IMG/VR virus record: IMGVR_UViG_3300046524_000290
Location: 1 to 53,429 of that record
Strand: one strand, 5' to 3'
DNA length: 53,429 nucleotides
Source of the DNA: a virus
Positions 32,473 to 39,711 of this stretch are shown here, piece after piece (position 1 is the stretch's first letter; the number at the start of each line of letters is the position of its first letter). A program made the position numbers and the translations under genes. Under the pieces are notes generated by a model. The model did no database searches, was not told where the DNA came from, and saw nothing but the letters and a program-made list of their open reading frames with translations.

Positions 32473-32870
32473 CAGTACCGCCCTCCCCACTTGTCCTGCT
32501 CAGTCCAGCGGACGCCATGCTCGGCGCCGAAGGCGTGCATCAGCTCGAACAGATCACTGAACCACTTCTGCGACTGCTTCCGGGTCGATACGGCCATCAC
32601 CACGAAGCCACCGTCGAGGCCAGGCTCCGCGCGCTGCTTCTCCAGCGAGGCACTGAAAAGACACTTCCAGTCTTCACTGGTCAGTTTCTTGCCATGCCAA
32701 ACCACCTGCTCGGATACGTCCTTGAGCATTGCCCACATCTTCCGATTGCAGACGTCAGGGCGCTTCTCGTCCTTGATGACGACGATCTTGGGTTTGGTGA
32801 AGTCGGTGGCGTGCAGGACACCCATGAGGCGGCTGATGTCGCGCTGGCTACGGATTGCGAACTCGGTCAT
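32472..32870 (-). CDS. ninB: NinB recombination mediator (132 aa)
   Basis: The start MTEFAIRSQRD at 32870. Landmarks are RKMWAMLKDVSEQVVWHGKK, SEDWKCLFSASL and FGAEHGVRW, the NinB signature. In lambda NinB (Orf) binds ssDNA and SSB and substitutes for RecFOR. Length fits the family (about 146 aa). Confidence 0.92.
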   Translation of the reverse strand: MTEFAIRSQRDISRLMGVLHATDFTKPKIVVIKDEKRPDVCNRKMWAMLKDVSEQVVWHGKKLTSEDWKCLFSASLEKQRAEPGLDGGFVVMAVSTRKQSQKWFSDLFELMHAFGAEHGVRWTEQDKWGGRY

Positions 32871-33274
32871 TGCCCGAACTCCTTGAGCAATTGGCGCGCG
32901 CCAATGACGGCACCTTTGTCGCCAGATGTCCGGCTGATGTCCTTGAGCCATTCCAGCATTCGGGTGTTCTGCGCTTTCAGGTCGATGACCGTGCCGAGCA
33001 ACTCATCCCCGTCAGCATCCATGTCGGACTTGAGCGCTTCGCCAATCGCGCCAAGGTCGCAAACGGCCGCCAGAAGCATGCGTTTGTGTGATTCGAGATC
33101 CTTGCGAAGCACCTCATTCTCGGCCAGCAGCTCCAATGCAACCTCCTCCACGGTCTTCTCCCCGAGGAATTCCTGCAAGGCCTCGGCGCTTCGCTTCCAC
33201 TCGGCACAGTCAGCCTTCCAGGAAGCGACCTCGCTCCACAGCAGGGACTGGAGTTTCTGTTTGTCGATGGTCAT
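32867..33274 (-). CDS. Hypothetical helical protein (135 aa)
   Basis: It overlaps ninB by 4 bp and follows the dnaC-like gene by one base. It is acidic and helical with coiled-coil potential (VEEVALELLAENEVLRKDLE). Similar small proteins lie between replication and nin genes of many siphophages; function unknown. Confidence 0.65.
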   Translation of the reverse strand: MTIDKQKLQSLLWSEVASWKADCAEWKRSAEALQEFLGEKTVEEVALELLAENEVLRKDLESHKRMLLAAVCDLGAIGEALKSDMDADGDELLGTVIDLKAQNTRMLEWLKDISRTSGDKGAVIGARQLLKEFGQ

Positions 33275-33275
33275 G

Positions 33276-34082
33276 TCAGAAGCCCTCCTTGCCGCGCTGA
33301 GATTCCCATTCGAACGGAACCACGATCATTCCGCCCTCGCGCAGACGGTCGACGCAGCGCTCGCCCATTGCGCCCGGCAACTGGTGCGCGTCGAGGTTGG
33401 AGATCACCACTGTCGGGCGCTCCTGCTCGTACCGGCCATTGATGATTGCGAACAGGGTTGTCAGCTCGAAGTCGCTCGGTTGCTCCTTGCTCACGCCGAC
33501 CTCGTCCAGCACCAGCAGGTCGGGGTCGATCAGGCTTGACAGTATCTCCGCCTCACTGCGTTCGCTGTGCTTATCGTAGGTGGAGCGGATCGCCTGCAGG
33601 ATCGCCCCGACAGTCCGGTACACCGCCGTGCGCGACGTGTTGTGCAGCAGCTCGTTGGCCATGGCCGCCCCGAGGTGAGTTTTCCCGGTACCCGGCTTGC
33701 CGATCAGCACCATGCAGCGACCGGTCTTCAGGATCTCGTCGAAGATCCGCACGTAGTGCTTGCAGTACCTGAGAGCCTCGCGCTGGCCTTCGTTCTCGAC
33801 CTGGTAGTTACCCAGGGTGCGAGTGGTGAAGCGCTTCGGGATCAGTGCATCGCCCAGCTTGCGAGCAAGCGCCATGCGGAGCTCCATCGCCTTGTTGGCC
33901 TGCTCGGCGGCCTCGGACTTCTCGCGGGCGATGCGGCTGCACTCCGGGCAATTGCTTCTCAGCTCCCGGCCCAGCACCACGTAGACCTTCTGGTCGTAGG
34001 CGCCGTGGGTTTCGCATTCAGCAGGCTGGATGCGGGTGCCCGGCGGCAGTTCCGGCGTGGCTTGGACTGGCTCAGAGCGCAT
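33276..34082 (-). CDS. DnaC-like helicase loader ATPase (268 aa)
   Basis: Its AAA+ domain shows Walker A GKPGTGKT (residues 128-135) and Walker B LLVLDEVG (near 190). A later Arg-containing DRLREGG is a possible arginine finger. The N-terminus has a Cys4-like zinc site (AECETHG and NCPECSR). It would load host DnaB at the phage origin together with the O-like protein, whose gene it overlaps by 11 bp. Confidence 0.88.
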   Translation of the reverse strand: MRSEPVQATPELPPGTRIQPAECETHGAYDQKVYVVLGRELRSNCPECSRIAREKSEAAEQANKAMELRMALARKLGDALIPKRFTTRTLGNYQVENEGQREALRYCKHYVRIFDEILKTGRCMVLIGKPGTGKTHLGAAMANELLHNTSRTAVYRTVGAILQAIRSTYDKHSERSEAEILSSLIDPDLLVLDEVGVSKEQPSDFELTTLFAIINGRYEQERPTVVISNLDAHQLPGAMGERCVDRLREGGMIVVPFEWESQRGKEGF

Positions 34083-34854
34083 AGCTGCCGTCCTCCCGCA
34101 TCTTCAGGCCGGACGTGTAATCGCGATCAGCGAAGCCAGTGTGCCGGGATTGCGGGAACGGGTGCACATTGCTGGCGACCTTGTCCGGGAAGATGCCGGT
34201 CCAGCCGTTGGAGATCGAGGTGGCAAGCACCTGATCCGGCGCGGCATGCCCCAGCAAAGCCTTGGCCTGTTGCTCACAGCTCTTGGCGGTCAGCGGCTTG
34301 CGGATTTCCTTGCGGTGCTGGCACCAATCGGCCCAAGCCTTTTCCGAGACGTTTTCCGGCTTGGCAGTGAGGGGATCGAATTTGCCAGACTTCGACGGTG
34401 CGCCAGCACCATGCTTTTGATCTTGCTCTTTCTTCTCTTCTCTTCTCTTCTCTTCTCTGGTCCGCAATTTGTCCGCATCGCTTGCGGACACATTGCGGAC
34501 ACGGTTGTTTTTGCGGTCGTTGCGCTTGCGCTCGCTGTCGTTGGCGCGACGCTTGGCACTGGCACCGTTGTGCTCGTCAAAGCGAGGCATTACAAGGCTT
34601 CCGTCGTCCTGCACGGACGCCCATTCCACCTCGATCATGGCTTGGGTAAAGCCCGGCCAGCCCACCACGGCATCCATGGCGTCGACGCTGTAACCGTGCA
34701 GTACTCCGTCATCTGAATGGGTGTCGAAGATGCTCCATGCAATGTGCAGTCCGCCAATAATCCGAAGTCTGTCCGCTTTCAATGCGGACACCATGCGGAA
34801 AACTTTCGGATGTGTCTGAAGGTCGATTCGCATTTTGATCCAGTCCCCGGCCAT
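34072..34854 (-). CDS. Replication initiator, lambda O-like (260 aa)
   Basis: The start MAGDWIKMRIDLQTH at 34854 is coupled to the upstream stop (TAATG). The N-terminal winged-helix part (PKVFRMVSALKADRLRIIGG) recognises DNA. The central linker is encoded by a purine repeat (REEKRREEKKEQDQ). The C-terminus (EKAWADWCQHRKEIRKPL) resembles the DnaB/DnaC-contact domain of O-type proteins. Iterons lie in its coding sequence, as in lambda O. Confidence 0.82.
   Translation of the reverse strand: MAGDWIKMRIDLQTHPKVFRMVSALKADRLRIIGGLHIAWSIFDTHSDDGVLHGYSVDAMDAVVGWPGFTQAMIEVEWASVQDDGSLVMPRFDEHNGASAKRRANDSERKRNDRKNNRVRNVSASDADKLRTREEKRREEKKEQDQKHGAGAPSKSGKFDPLTAKPENVSEKAWADWCQHRKEIRKPLTAKSCEQQAKALLGHAAPDQVLATSISNGWTGIFPDKVASNVHPFPQSRHTGFADRDYTSGLKMREDGSYAL
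34432..34501. repeat. Candidate replication origin: TGCGGAC iterons plus polypurine tract
   Basis: A tract of TCTTC repeats (34432-34458; polypurine on the - strand) adjoins four copies of the TGCGGAC core: GTCCGCA at 34460 and 34471, and TTGCGGACA at 34482 and 34493. The two direct copies are 11 bp apart. Lambda's origin likewise lies in the O gene, with iterons beside a biased-composition stretch. Confidence 0.6.
34749..34801. repeat. Second GCGGAC iteron cluster in the 5' part of the O-like gene
   Basis: GTCCGC occurs at 34749 and 34771 (22 bp apart, with a degenerate ATCCGA at 34760 between). ATGCGGACA at 34782 and ATGCGGAAA at 34793 are 11 bp apart. The 11-bp phasing matches cluster one. 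Confidence 0.45.
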
Positions 34855-35654
34855 TACGCGGCCCTCAGTGCTTTGTCGTGGGTGAACAGTCCGTCCCACG
34901 TCTTCTTCATTGGCAGCTCGCCGGCCAGGTACAGGTCGTAGAGGCGCACGGCGCCCTTCTTGAGCAGGACTGGCGTGAAGGAAACGAACGGCTCTTTGCC
35001 GTGGGGAGTGACTTCGTGCTGATGCTCGGTCATGTACTTGTCGCGGGCATAGGACGCCACACGGAAGCGCAGGCCGGATTTGCTCTCGTTGTAGAGCCAG
35101 CTTCGGCCCTCGAGGAATTTGCCCACCTGCATGACGTTGACCCCATTGAGGCCCTTGCAGAATTGGGTGTGGGTCATCCCTTCCTTGAACAGGTTCTCCA
35201 TGGAGTGGATTTTCGAGGCCTGGGCTTCGACCTGGATCGTCAGTTGCAGGCGCTGCTGCTCAGCCTCGAAGGCGATCTGAATCAGATCCATGCGGGTGAG
35301 TTCGCGCGGCTGAGACAGGGAATTGATCTTGGCGACGACCGAGCGACGCACGGCTTTCGACTCGCGCATCGAAATCAGTAGGCACTGATCCTTGGTCAGC
35401 ATCAATGCCTCAGAGGCTGGGCCGCGCTGATTCCTTACTACGAAAGTTTCGTAGTATTCGCCGTCCAGTTCGTCCCGGCACCTCGCGGTGAAGTCGTTGC
35501 GACGAACTTCGCTTTCGCCAAGCTCCTTCCGCGCGGCGTTGACCAGGTCGAGCAAGTCAAAGCTGCTCATTTTTTCACGCGACACGTTTTCAGAGTTCGA
35601 AAAACGTGTCGCGACACTGTTGGGGGTATTGCTTGAGATGGGTTGGCTATGCAT
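34854..35654 (-). CDS. Rha-type phage regulator with C-terminal KilAC-like domain (266 aa)
   Basis: The start MHSQPISS at 35654 has GAGG six bases upstream. An internal MSSFDLL at 35570 is possible but has no good site. The N-terminal part has the Rha/antirepressor pattern (RRNDFTARCRDEL, MLTKDQCLLISMRESKAVR). The C-terminal part (EGMTHTQFCKGLNGVNVMQV, then RFRVASYARDKYM) resembles KilAC/antirepressor domains. Such proteins counter repressors or interfere with host functions. Codons 13-26 are formed by a perfect inverted repeat. Confidence 0.8.
   Translation of the reverse strand: MHSQPISSNTPNSVATRFSNSENVSREKMSSFDLLDLVNAARKELGESEVRRNDFTARCRDELDGEYYETFVVRNQRGPASEALMLTKDQCLLISMRESKAVRRSVVAKINSLSQPRELTRMDLIQIAFEAEQQRLQLTIQVEAQASKIHSMENLFKEGMTHTQFCKGLNGVNVMQVGKFLEGRSWLYNESKSGLRFRVASYARDKYMTEHQHEVTPHGKEPFVSFTPVLLKKGAVRLYDLYLAGELPMKKTWDGLFTHDKALRAA
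35578..35617. repeat. Perfect 13-bp inverted repeat inside the rha coding start
   Basis: CGCGACACGTTTT (35578-35590) pairs with AAAACGTGTCGCG (35601-35613) around a 10-base loop. The right arm extends to the palindrome GTGTCGCGACAC (35606-35617), the motif also found at 29509 and 29541. It could be a protein-binding operator or an mRNA hairpin. Confidence 0.6.
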
Positions 35655-35682
35655 AATCGGCCTCATCAAGTGGTAATGAATT

Positions 35683-35708
35683 AGCCGGGGCGCAATCCCG
35701 GCTTTTTT
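35683..35708 (+). terminator. Rho-independent terminator on the + strand between two - strand genes
   Basis: AGCCGGG-GCGCAAT-CCCGGCT is followed by TTTTT. No + strand gene precedes it, so it should end a short antisense RNA. A possible promoter TTGCTT-17 bp-CATAAT lies at 35629-35657, giving a transcript of roughly 45 nt. Confidence 0.6.
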
Positions 35709-35719
35709 GTGCCCGGGAT

Positions 35720-36337
35720 TCAGGCAAGCTTCAAATTCGGTCGGTGTTTTGCGATCAGTACTTCAGCCTTCCGGCCAAGCTCCCCTGCCCGCGCTTCAAC
35801 CTGACGGCACTGCTCGGCGAACGCCGGAAGATGCGGCAGGTCCTCTTCGCACATCACCTGGTCATCAAAGACTTCGCTACCGGTGTCGATCACGTCGCCC
35901 AGTGCGCGGATCAGCGCACCAAAGCTTTTGTTGGCACATTGGTCGCTCTGCATCTGGCGAGCGCCGGTGAGTCCGTGGCGACCGGCCAGTTCGTTGATGC
36001 AATGGTCGCGATACTCGGGCTCCAGAGCATTCACCCAAGATTCCTCCAGCCACGACGGCATTTCCTGATCGCCGGACAGCCAGCGCTGCACACGCTTCAG
36101 CCAGCGGCCTGTAGCCTTCACGAATTCACCAACGTCGTTCAGGCGCGCCAACTCATCAAAATCCGGGACCTTTGCCTGGACGACTTTCGCTGCTGGAACT
36201 CGGAGGCAGATCTCCCGGCTCAGCGCTTGGGCGAAATCGTCCTGGCTCAAGGCGGTGCGTGCGATCTGGTTTTGAGCGTGCGCGATCAGAACCTGATCAC
36301 GGGTTTGTGCGGTGTGTCTTGGACTGGACGTTTCCAT
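35720..36337 (-). CDS. Hypothetical phage regulator in the cII position (205 aa)
   Basis: It is the second gene of the cro operon, where lambda has cII. The helical sequence (LVPAAKVV-like segment, GEFVKATGRWLKRVQRWLSG, WVNALEPEYRDHCINELAGR) resembles YmfL/CII-like regulatory proteins of lambdoid and Rac-type phages. No strong HTH is visible by eye, so a regulatory role is suggested mainly by position. Confidence 0.55.
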   Translation of the reverse strand: METSSPRHTAQTRDQVLIAHAQNQIARTALSQDDFAQALSREICLRVPAAKVVQAKVPDFDELARLNDVGEFVKATGRWLKRVQRWLSGDQEMPSWLEESWVNALEPEYRDHCINELAGRHGLTGARQMQSDQCANKSFGALIRALGDVIDTGSEVFDDQVMCEEDLPHLPAFAEQCRQVEARAGELGRKAEVLIAKHRPNLKLA

Positions 36338-36391
36338 GGGGACTGCTCTCTTCTATTCTGGCTTCAACGGATTGGCGGACAGGGATGTCGC

Positions 36392-36607
36392 TTAGGCGGC
36401 CATCTCGGCCCAAGGGAACGACGGGCACAGGTTTTCTTTTTTGAAAGCACCTTCGGTCAGCGCCTCCGCTCGTTTAGCAATAACCGGAGACATGCCGTGC
36501 TTCCCCCGAACCCAGCCGGAAACGGTGCTTTGATCAACCTTGAGCTTTTCGGCGGTGGCCTCCTGGGTGCCGAAGTAGTCAACGAGGCCCTTGTAGATTG
36601 CGTTCAT
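36392..36607 (-). CDS. cro: Cro/YdaS-like HTH repressor (71 aa)
   Basis: The start MNAIYKGLVDYF at 36607 follows GGAGGGG; the upstream in-frame start lies in the operator. The helix-turn-helix (TQEATAEKLKVDQSTVSGWV) is of the YdaS/Cro type. It is the first gene of the leftward early operon, divergent from cI, and is expected to bind the three operators at 36620-36683 and shut off cI. Confidence 0.88.
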   Translation of the reverse strand: MNAIYKGLVDYFGTQEATAEKLKVDQSTVSGWVRGKHGMSPVIAKRAEALTEGAFKKENLCPSFPWAEMAA

Positions 36608-36619
36608 GATGCCCCTCCA

Positions 36620-36694
36620 TACGGGAATACCCATATATTAGATTATGGGAATACCGATTTGCAAGGGTATGGGAGCGCCCGTAATACTTCGCGG
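36620..36694. promoter_or_regulatory. Immunity switch: three operators and divergent promoters sharing one -35
   Basis: Operators: TACGGGAATACCCATA (36620-36635), TATGGGAATACCGATT (36644-36659) and TATGGGAGCGCCCGTA (36668-36683), each 24 bp from the next. The palindromic hexamer TTGCAA (36659-36664) can serve as -35 in both directions. Leftward, it pairs with TAATAT (36635-36640) after 18 bp for cro. Rightward, it pairs with TAATAC (36682-36687) after 17 bp for cI, placing the cI start within a base or two of its ATG. Confidence 0.75.
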
Positions 36695-37426
36695 ATGGAA
36701 TTTAAAGACCGACTCAAAACCGCCCGCCGCCACGCCAAGCTCAATCAGACTGAGCTTGCTGAGCGTGCCGGACTCACGCAAACCTCGATCTCCGATTTGG
36801 AGAGGGGGAAATCGAAGGCTACCGCCTTCGCAGCTCAGATCGCCTCTGTATGTGGCGTATCCCCGATGTGGCTGGCTGAAGGTGTCGGTGACATGCTCAA
36901 GGGTGTGCCTAATCATCAGGCTGAACGCATCCAGCCCAGCGTGAAACTTGGCACCATCGAAACCTGGGATGACGAAACTCCACTCGATGATGACGAGGTC
37001 TACGTCCCTTTCCTCCATGAAGTGGAGCTGGCAGCCGGATCCGGAAAGTTTGCGATCGAGGAATGCGATAGCTCGCGGCTGCGCTTCTTCAAGAAAGACC
37101 TGCGCCACAATGGCGTCCAGTTCAGCAACGCGAAGTGCGTCAAGGTTGGCGGCAACAGCATGATGCCCGTGCTTCGCGACGGCGCCACCGTCGGCGTAAA
37201 CGTGGGGAAAAACTCACTGAGCGATATCGTCGACGGCGAGATGTACGCCATAAACCACAACGGGCAGCTTCGCGTGAAGCAGGTCTACCGCATACCGATC
37301 GGGATTCGCCTGCGCAGCTTCAACCGTGATGAGCATCCGGATGAGGACTACACGTTCCAACAGATCCAGGAACAGCAGATTTCGATCCTGGGGCATGTGT
37401 TCTGGTGGGCGATGTATTCGCGGTGA
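36695..37426 (+). CDS. cI: CI-type repressor with S24 self-cleavage domain (243 aa)
   Basis: The ATG at 36695 has no ribosome binding site and lies about 8 bases after the -10, so the mRNA is probably leaderless. The N-terminal HTH (NQTELAERAGLTQTSISDLE) is followed by a LexA/CI peptidase domain: Ala114-Gly115 cleavage site (ELAAGSG), Ser155 (GNSMMP) and Lys195 (LRVKQ). RecA-stimulated autocleavage should make the prophage SOS-inducible. Length is close to lambda CI (237 aa). Confidence 0.93.
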   Translation: MEFKDRLKTARRHAKLNQTELAERAGLTQTSISDLERGKSKATAFAAQIASVCGVSPMWLAEGVGDMLKGVPNHQAERIQPSVKLGTIETWDDETPLDDDEVYVPFLHEVELAAGSGKFAIEECDSSRLRFFKKDLRHNGVQFSNAKCVKVGGNSMMPVLRDGATVGVNVGKNSLSDIVDGEMYAINHNGQLRVKQVYRIPIGIRLRSFNRDEHPDEDYTFQQIQEQQISILGHVFWWAMYSR

Positions 37427-37523
37427 AGCAAAAAAGGTAATGTTTGCTTGCTGTCAAGACAAGGAAGCGTCTGCACGAAGCCAGACCTTCTAATTTGGTT
37501 TCGTGATTTTTGGGGAGATTTTC

Positions 37524-38657
37524 ATGCAGCAGGTTCCTCCACTTGCTCCACCGCCGCCTTTGAATACCCACGAGGTAGCAAGTGGGATAGCTAGGTGGGC
37601 CATATCCCGCGGCCTCATCGAGCCTTTACCTCAGGGTGTTGACGACCAATATCTGGCCAATGTACCTCCGATTCCTTTTTCAAATGACGCCGAGCAAATA
37701 CTCAGGCAAAAAGAAATCCAATCGATTTCCTATAATCATACGAACCGTATGATTTATATCTACACGAAACGGAAAGTCACTAAAGGTGACCTTCAAACGC
37801 TTCCAAGCAATCTCCAACGGCAAGGTTTCTCATACCCACAGGGTCATATGGACACCGTTGGTAAGAACCTTTCTTCCGCGCAAGGCGCAGTCTTTTCATT
37901 GCGAATGATCCCTGGCCTAGGCGCTACATACGCTTGCGGCTCTTCGATCTCACCTGGAAATGACGCCTCCGCGGGCACGCTCGGCGCTCTCGTACGACTG
38001 CCGGACGGTCTCATCTACGGGCTAACAAACAATCACGTAAGCGCACTATGTAGCCACGTTGCCCCGGAAACGCCAATTTTGGCTCCTGGTGTAGTCGATG
38101 TAGGTCCGGGCGGAATCGCACCGTTTACACTAGGCTTTCACACACGTGCACTAGAGATGAGGGTAGGATCACTCGGCAACGTTGATATCGCCAGCAACCT
38201 TGATGCTGCAGTTTTTCGGATAAACAATCCGATACAGGTCAGCTCAATGCAGGGTGAAGCATTCGACACGCCGCTGGCGGTTCTCGACCCTGTAGAAGGA
38301 ATGCGGGTTGAAAAGGTTGGCAGAACGACTCGCCACACCAAAGGTCTGATAGTAGGTAGAGAGCTGAGACCTCTGAATGTTGCGTACCAGGCACAAAGCT
38401 ACGGCTTCAACGGAGTGATACGGTTCGCGAACGTTTTTACCATCCATGGTCATAATTCGGAATTTTCGATGTCTGGCGACTCCGGATCACTTGTAGTGGC
38501 TGTTGATGACATGGGTAGACCGCTGGGTGCAGTAGGCCTAATCTTTGCTGGCGGACCAGACTCATCCGCTCCGGGAGGAGCTAAATCTTCAATGTTGCCA
38601 CTGAGGCCGATACTCGAGGCCTTAAACGCAACATTGGTTGGAGGGCACAATGTCTAA
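37524..38657 (+). CDS. Cytoplasmic trypsin-like serine protease (377 aa), rexAB-position cargo
   Basis: GGAG lies six bases before the ATG. The C-terminal two thirds form a chymotrypsin-fold protease with the likely triad His171 (TNNHVSA), Asp227 (SNLDAAV) and Ser320 (MSGDSGSLVV). Residues 1-120 are a separate N-terminal region starting with a Pro-rich stretch. There is no signal peptide, unlike secreted bacterial trypsins, so it should act inside the cell. It lies downstream of cI, probably expressed in the lysogen, and is coupled to the next gene. An anti-phage or abortive role is plausible but unproven. Confidence 0.82.
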   Translation: MQQVPPLAPPPPLNTHEVASGIARWAISRGLIEPLPQGVDDQYLANVPPIPFSNDAEQILRQKEIQSISYNHTNRMIYIYTKRKVTKGDLQTLPSNLQRQGFSYPQGHMDTVGKNLSSAQGAVFSLRMIPGLGATYACGSSISPGNDASAGTLGALVRLPDGLIYGLTNNHVSALCSHVAPETPILAPGVVDVGPGGIAPFTLGFHTRALEMRVGSLGNVDIASNLDAAVFRINNPIQVSSMQGEAFDTPLAVLDPVEGMRVEKVGRTTRHTKGLIVGRELRPLNVAYQAQSYGFNGVIRFANVFTIHGHNSEFSMSGDSGSLVVAVDDMGRPLGAVGLIFAGGPDSSAPGGAKSSMLPLRPILEALNATLVGGHNV

Positions 38658-38880
38658 CGATAGGAACGATCCACTTGTTGTCGCGGAGCGCTTGGCGGCA
38701 GCCATTCAGCCGCCGACGGATCGTGCTCTGTCCATTTCCACTTATTTTCGACCAGGTAAACCTCTAGCGCTCAAGGTCTTCATTTCACCAGATTTTAAGT
38801 ACCTTGAAGCTCGAATTCCTGATCATATGGGCGGATTCGAAATTTTTCACGAAGTGGCGGCGAGCGTCAGAGCTGGCTGA
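38650..38880 (+). CDS. Small partner protein coupled to the protease (76 aa)
   Basis: Its ATG lies inside the protease gene (8-bp overlap) after GGAGG, so translation is coupled. The N-terminal helix (DPLVVAERLAAAIQPP) is followed by a small beta domain (LALKVFISPDFKYLEARIPD). It is closed by its own terminator. The tight pairing suggests a regulator, inhibitor or substrate of the protease. Confidence 0.72.
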   Translation: MSNDRNDPLVVAERLAAAIQPPTDRALSISTYFRPGKPLALKVFISPDFKYLEARIPDHMGGFEIFHEVAASVRAG

Positions 38881-38886
38881 AAAGAA

Positions 38887-38913
38887 GAGCCCGGCCCAGC
38901 GCCGGGCTTTTTC
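38887..38913 (+). terminator. Terminator of the cI-protease operon
   Basis: GCCCGGC-CCAGC-GCCGGGC is followed by TTTTTC, ending the immunity-region transcript. Confidence 0.82.
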
Positions 38914-38992
38914 ATTCCCCTCCCCCCCACCAGCCAATGGTGGCGCAGCGCCACGAATGGTAAAATCTCGCCTCAATTGATGGAGGGATTCG

Positions 38993-39472
38993 ATGAGCAA
39001 GAGAACTATCTTCTTTGCATGGGCTCTGCTTTTTTCGAGCGTTTCAGGCGCAGGGGCATTCAAAGATGAAGTTGATCGGTTCACTGATAACCGATCTGTT
39101 TCTTGGATGGCTATGCCGTCTCAACCCAAAGATTTTTCTTTTTCGGTCTTTGCCTTTTATCCAAAGGGCTACACGACTCCCTACTTGTATCGCATCCAGC
39201 TTTTGACACGTTCCGATCAGTGGCAATACCTAGATTGCCACCACACAGACTGGTTGGTCGACGGTAAGCGTGATCCATATCTTGAGATGAAATACGAAAA
39301 CTCTATGGCGGGATCTTCGACGCTGGAGAGCTTTAGCAAACGAGTAGATCGCGCGAACATTGAGCGCCTGGCCTCATCCAAGCTCATTGAATTCAAGGTC
39401 TGTGGCACAGAGGGACGGGTTTCCGAGCAAGACATGGCGGGACTGAGAAGGGTCGTAGACGCCACCAAATAG
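38993..39472 (+). CDS. Secreted/periplasmic hypothetical protein (159 aa)
   Basis: GGAGG precedes the ATG. A classical signal peptide (TIFFAWALLFSSVSGAGA, cleavage near residue 22) leads a beta-rich mature domain with two cysteines (YLDCHH and FKVCG). It is a separate unit between two terminators and looks like a lysogenic-conversion gene acting in the periplasm. Family not recognised. Confidence 0.7.
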   Translation: MSKRTIFFAWALLFSSVSGAGAFKDEVDRFTDNRSVSWMAMPSQPKDFSFSVFAFYPKGYTTPYLYRIQLLTRSDQWQYLDCHHTDWLVDGKRDPYLEMKYENSMAGSSTLESFSKRVDRANIERLASSKLIEFKVCGTEGRVSEQDMAGLRRVVDATK

Positions 39473-39487
39473 AATTCCATTCCATTG

Positions 39488-39513
39488 AAGCCCGCTCAGT
39501 GCGGGCTTTTTTC
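39488..39513 (+). terminator. Terminator of the secreted-protein gene
   Basis: AAGCCCGC-TCAGT-GCGGGCTT is followed by TTTT, a strong terminator isolating the downstream promoter. Confidence 0.85.
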
Positions 39514-39540
39514 CGACCAAAATACGGGAGAACTAAATTT

Positions 39541-39583
39541 TATGGGAATACCCGTTGACACCAAATATGGGTTTGCCTATATT
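39541..39583 (+). promoter_or_regulatory. Early rightward promoter with two CI/Cro operators
   Basis: TTGACA (39555-39560), a 17-bp spacer and TATATT (39578-39583) form a near-consensus sigma70 promoter. TATGGGAATACCCGTT (39541-39556) overlaps the -35 and TATGGGTTTGCCTATA (39566-39581) fills the spacer and -10. Both match the operators at 36620-36683, so CI should repress this operon. Confidence 0.85.
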
Positions 39584-39711
39584 TCACCCATCGCAGCGAC
39601 ACACAGCCACTGCGAAGGGCCTCAAGAGACCCGCCGCTCTTTAACAGTCAGGAATCTTCGCGGATCGATCCCCGGAAACGGGCATAGCGCGAAACACAAA
39701 CTTCGATCCCC

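Noticed and set aside
32517-33539. 340-aa + strand frame opposite ninB and dnaC
   Set aside because: Shadow frame with no start signal, Ser/Arg-rich and antisense to recognisable genes.
34432-34458. TCTTC repeat as a CRISPR or microsatellite locus
   Set aside because: Units are 5 bp without spacers and encode the charged linker of the O-like protein; it is treated as part of the origin region.
35744-36694. Upstream extension of the cI frame (317 codons)
   Set aside because: The extension is antisense to the cro and cII-position genes and crosses the operators; the ATG at 36695 gives a normal CI length.
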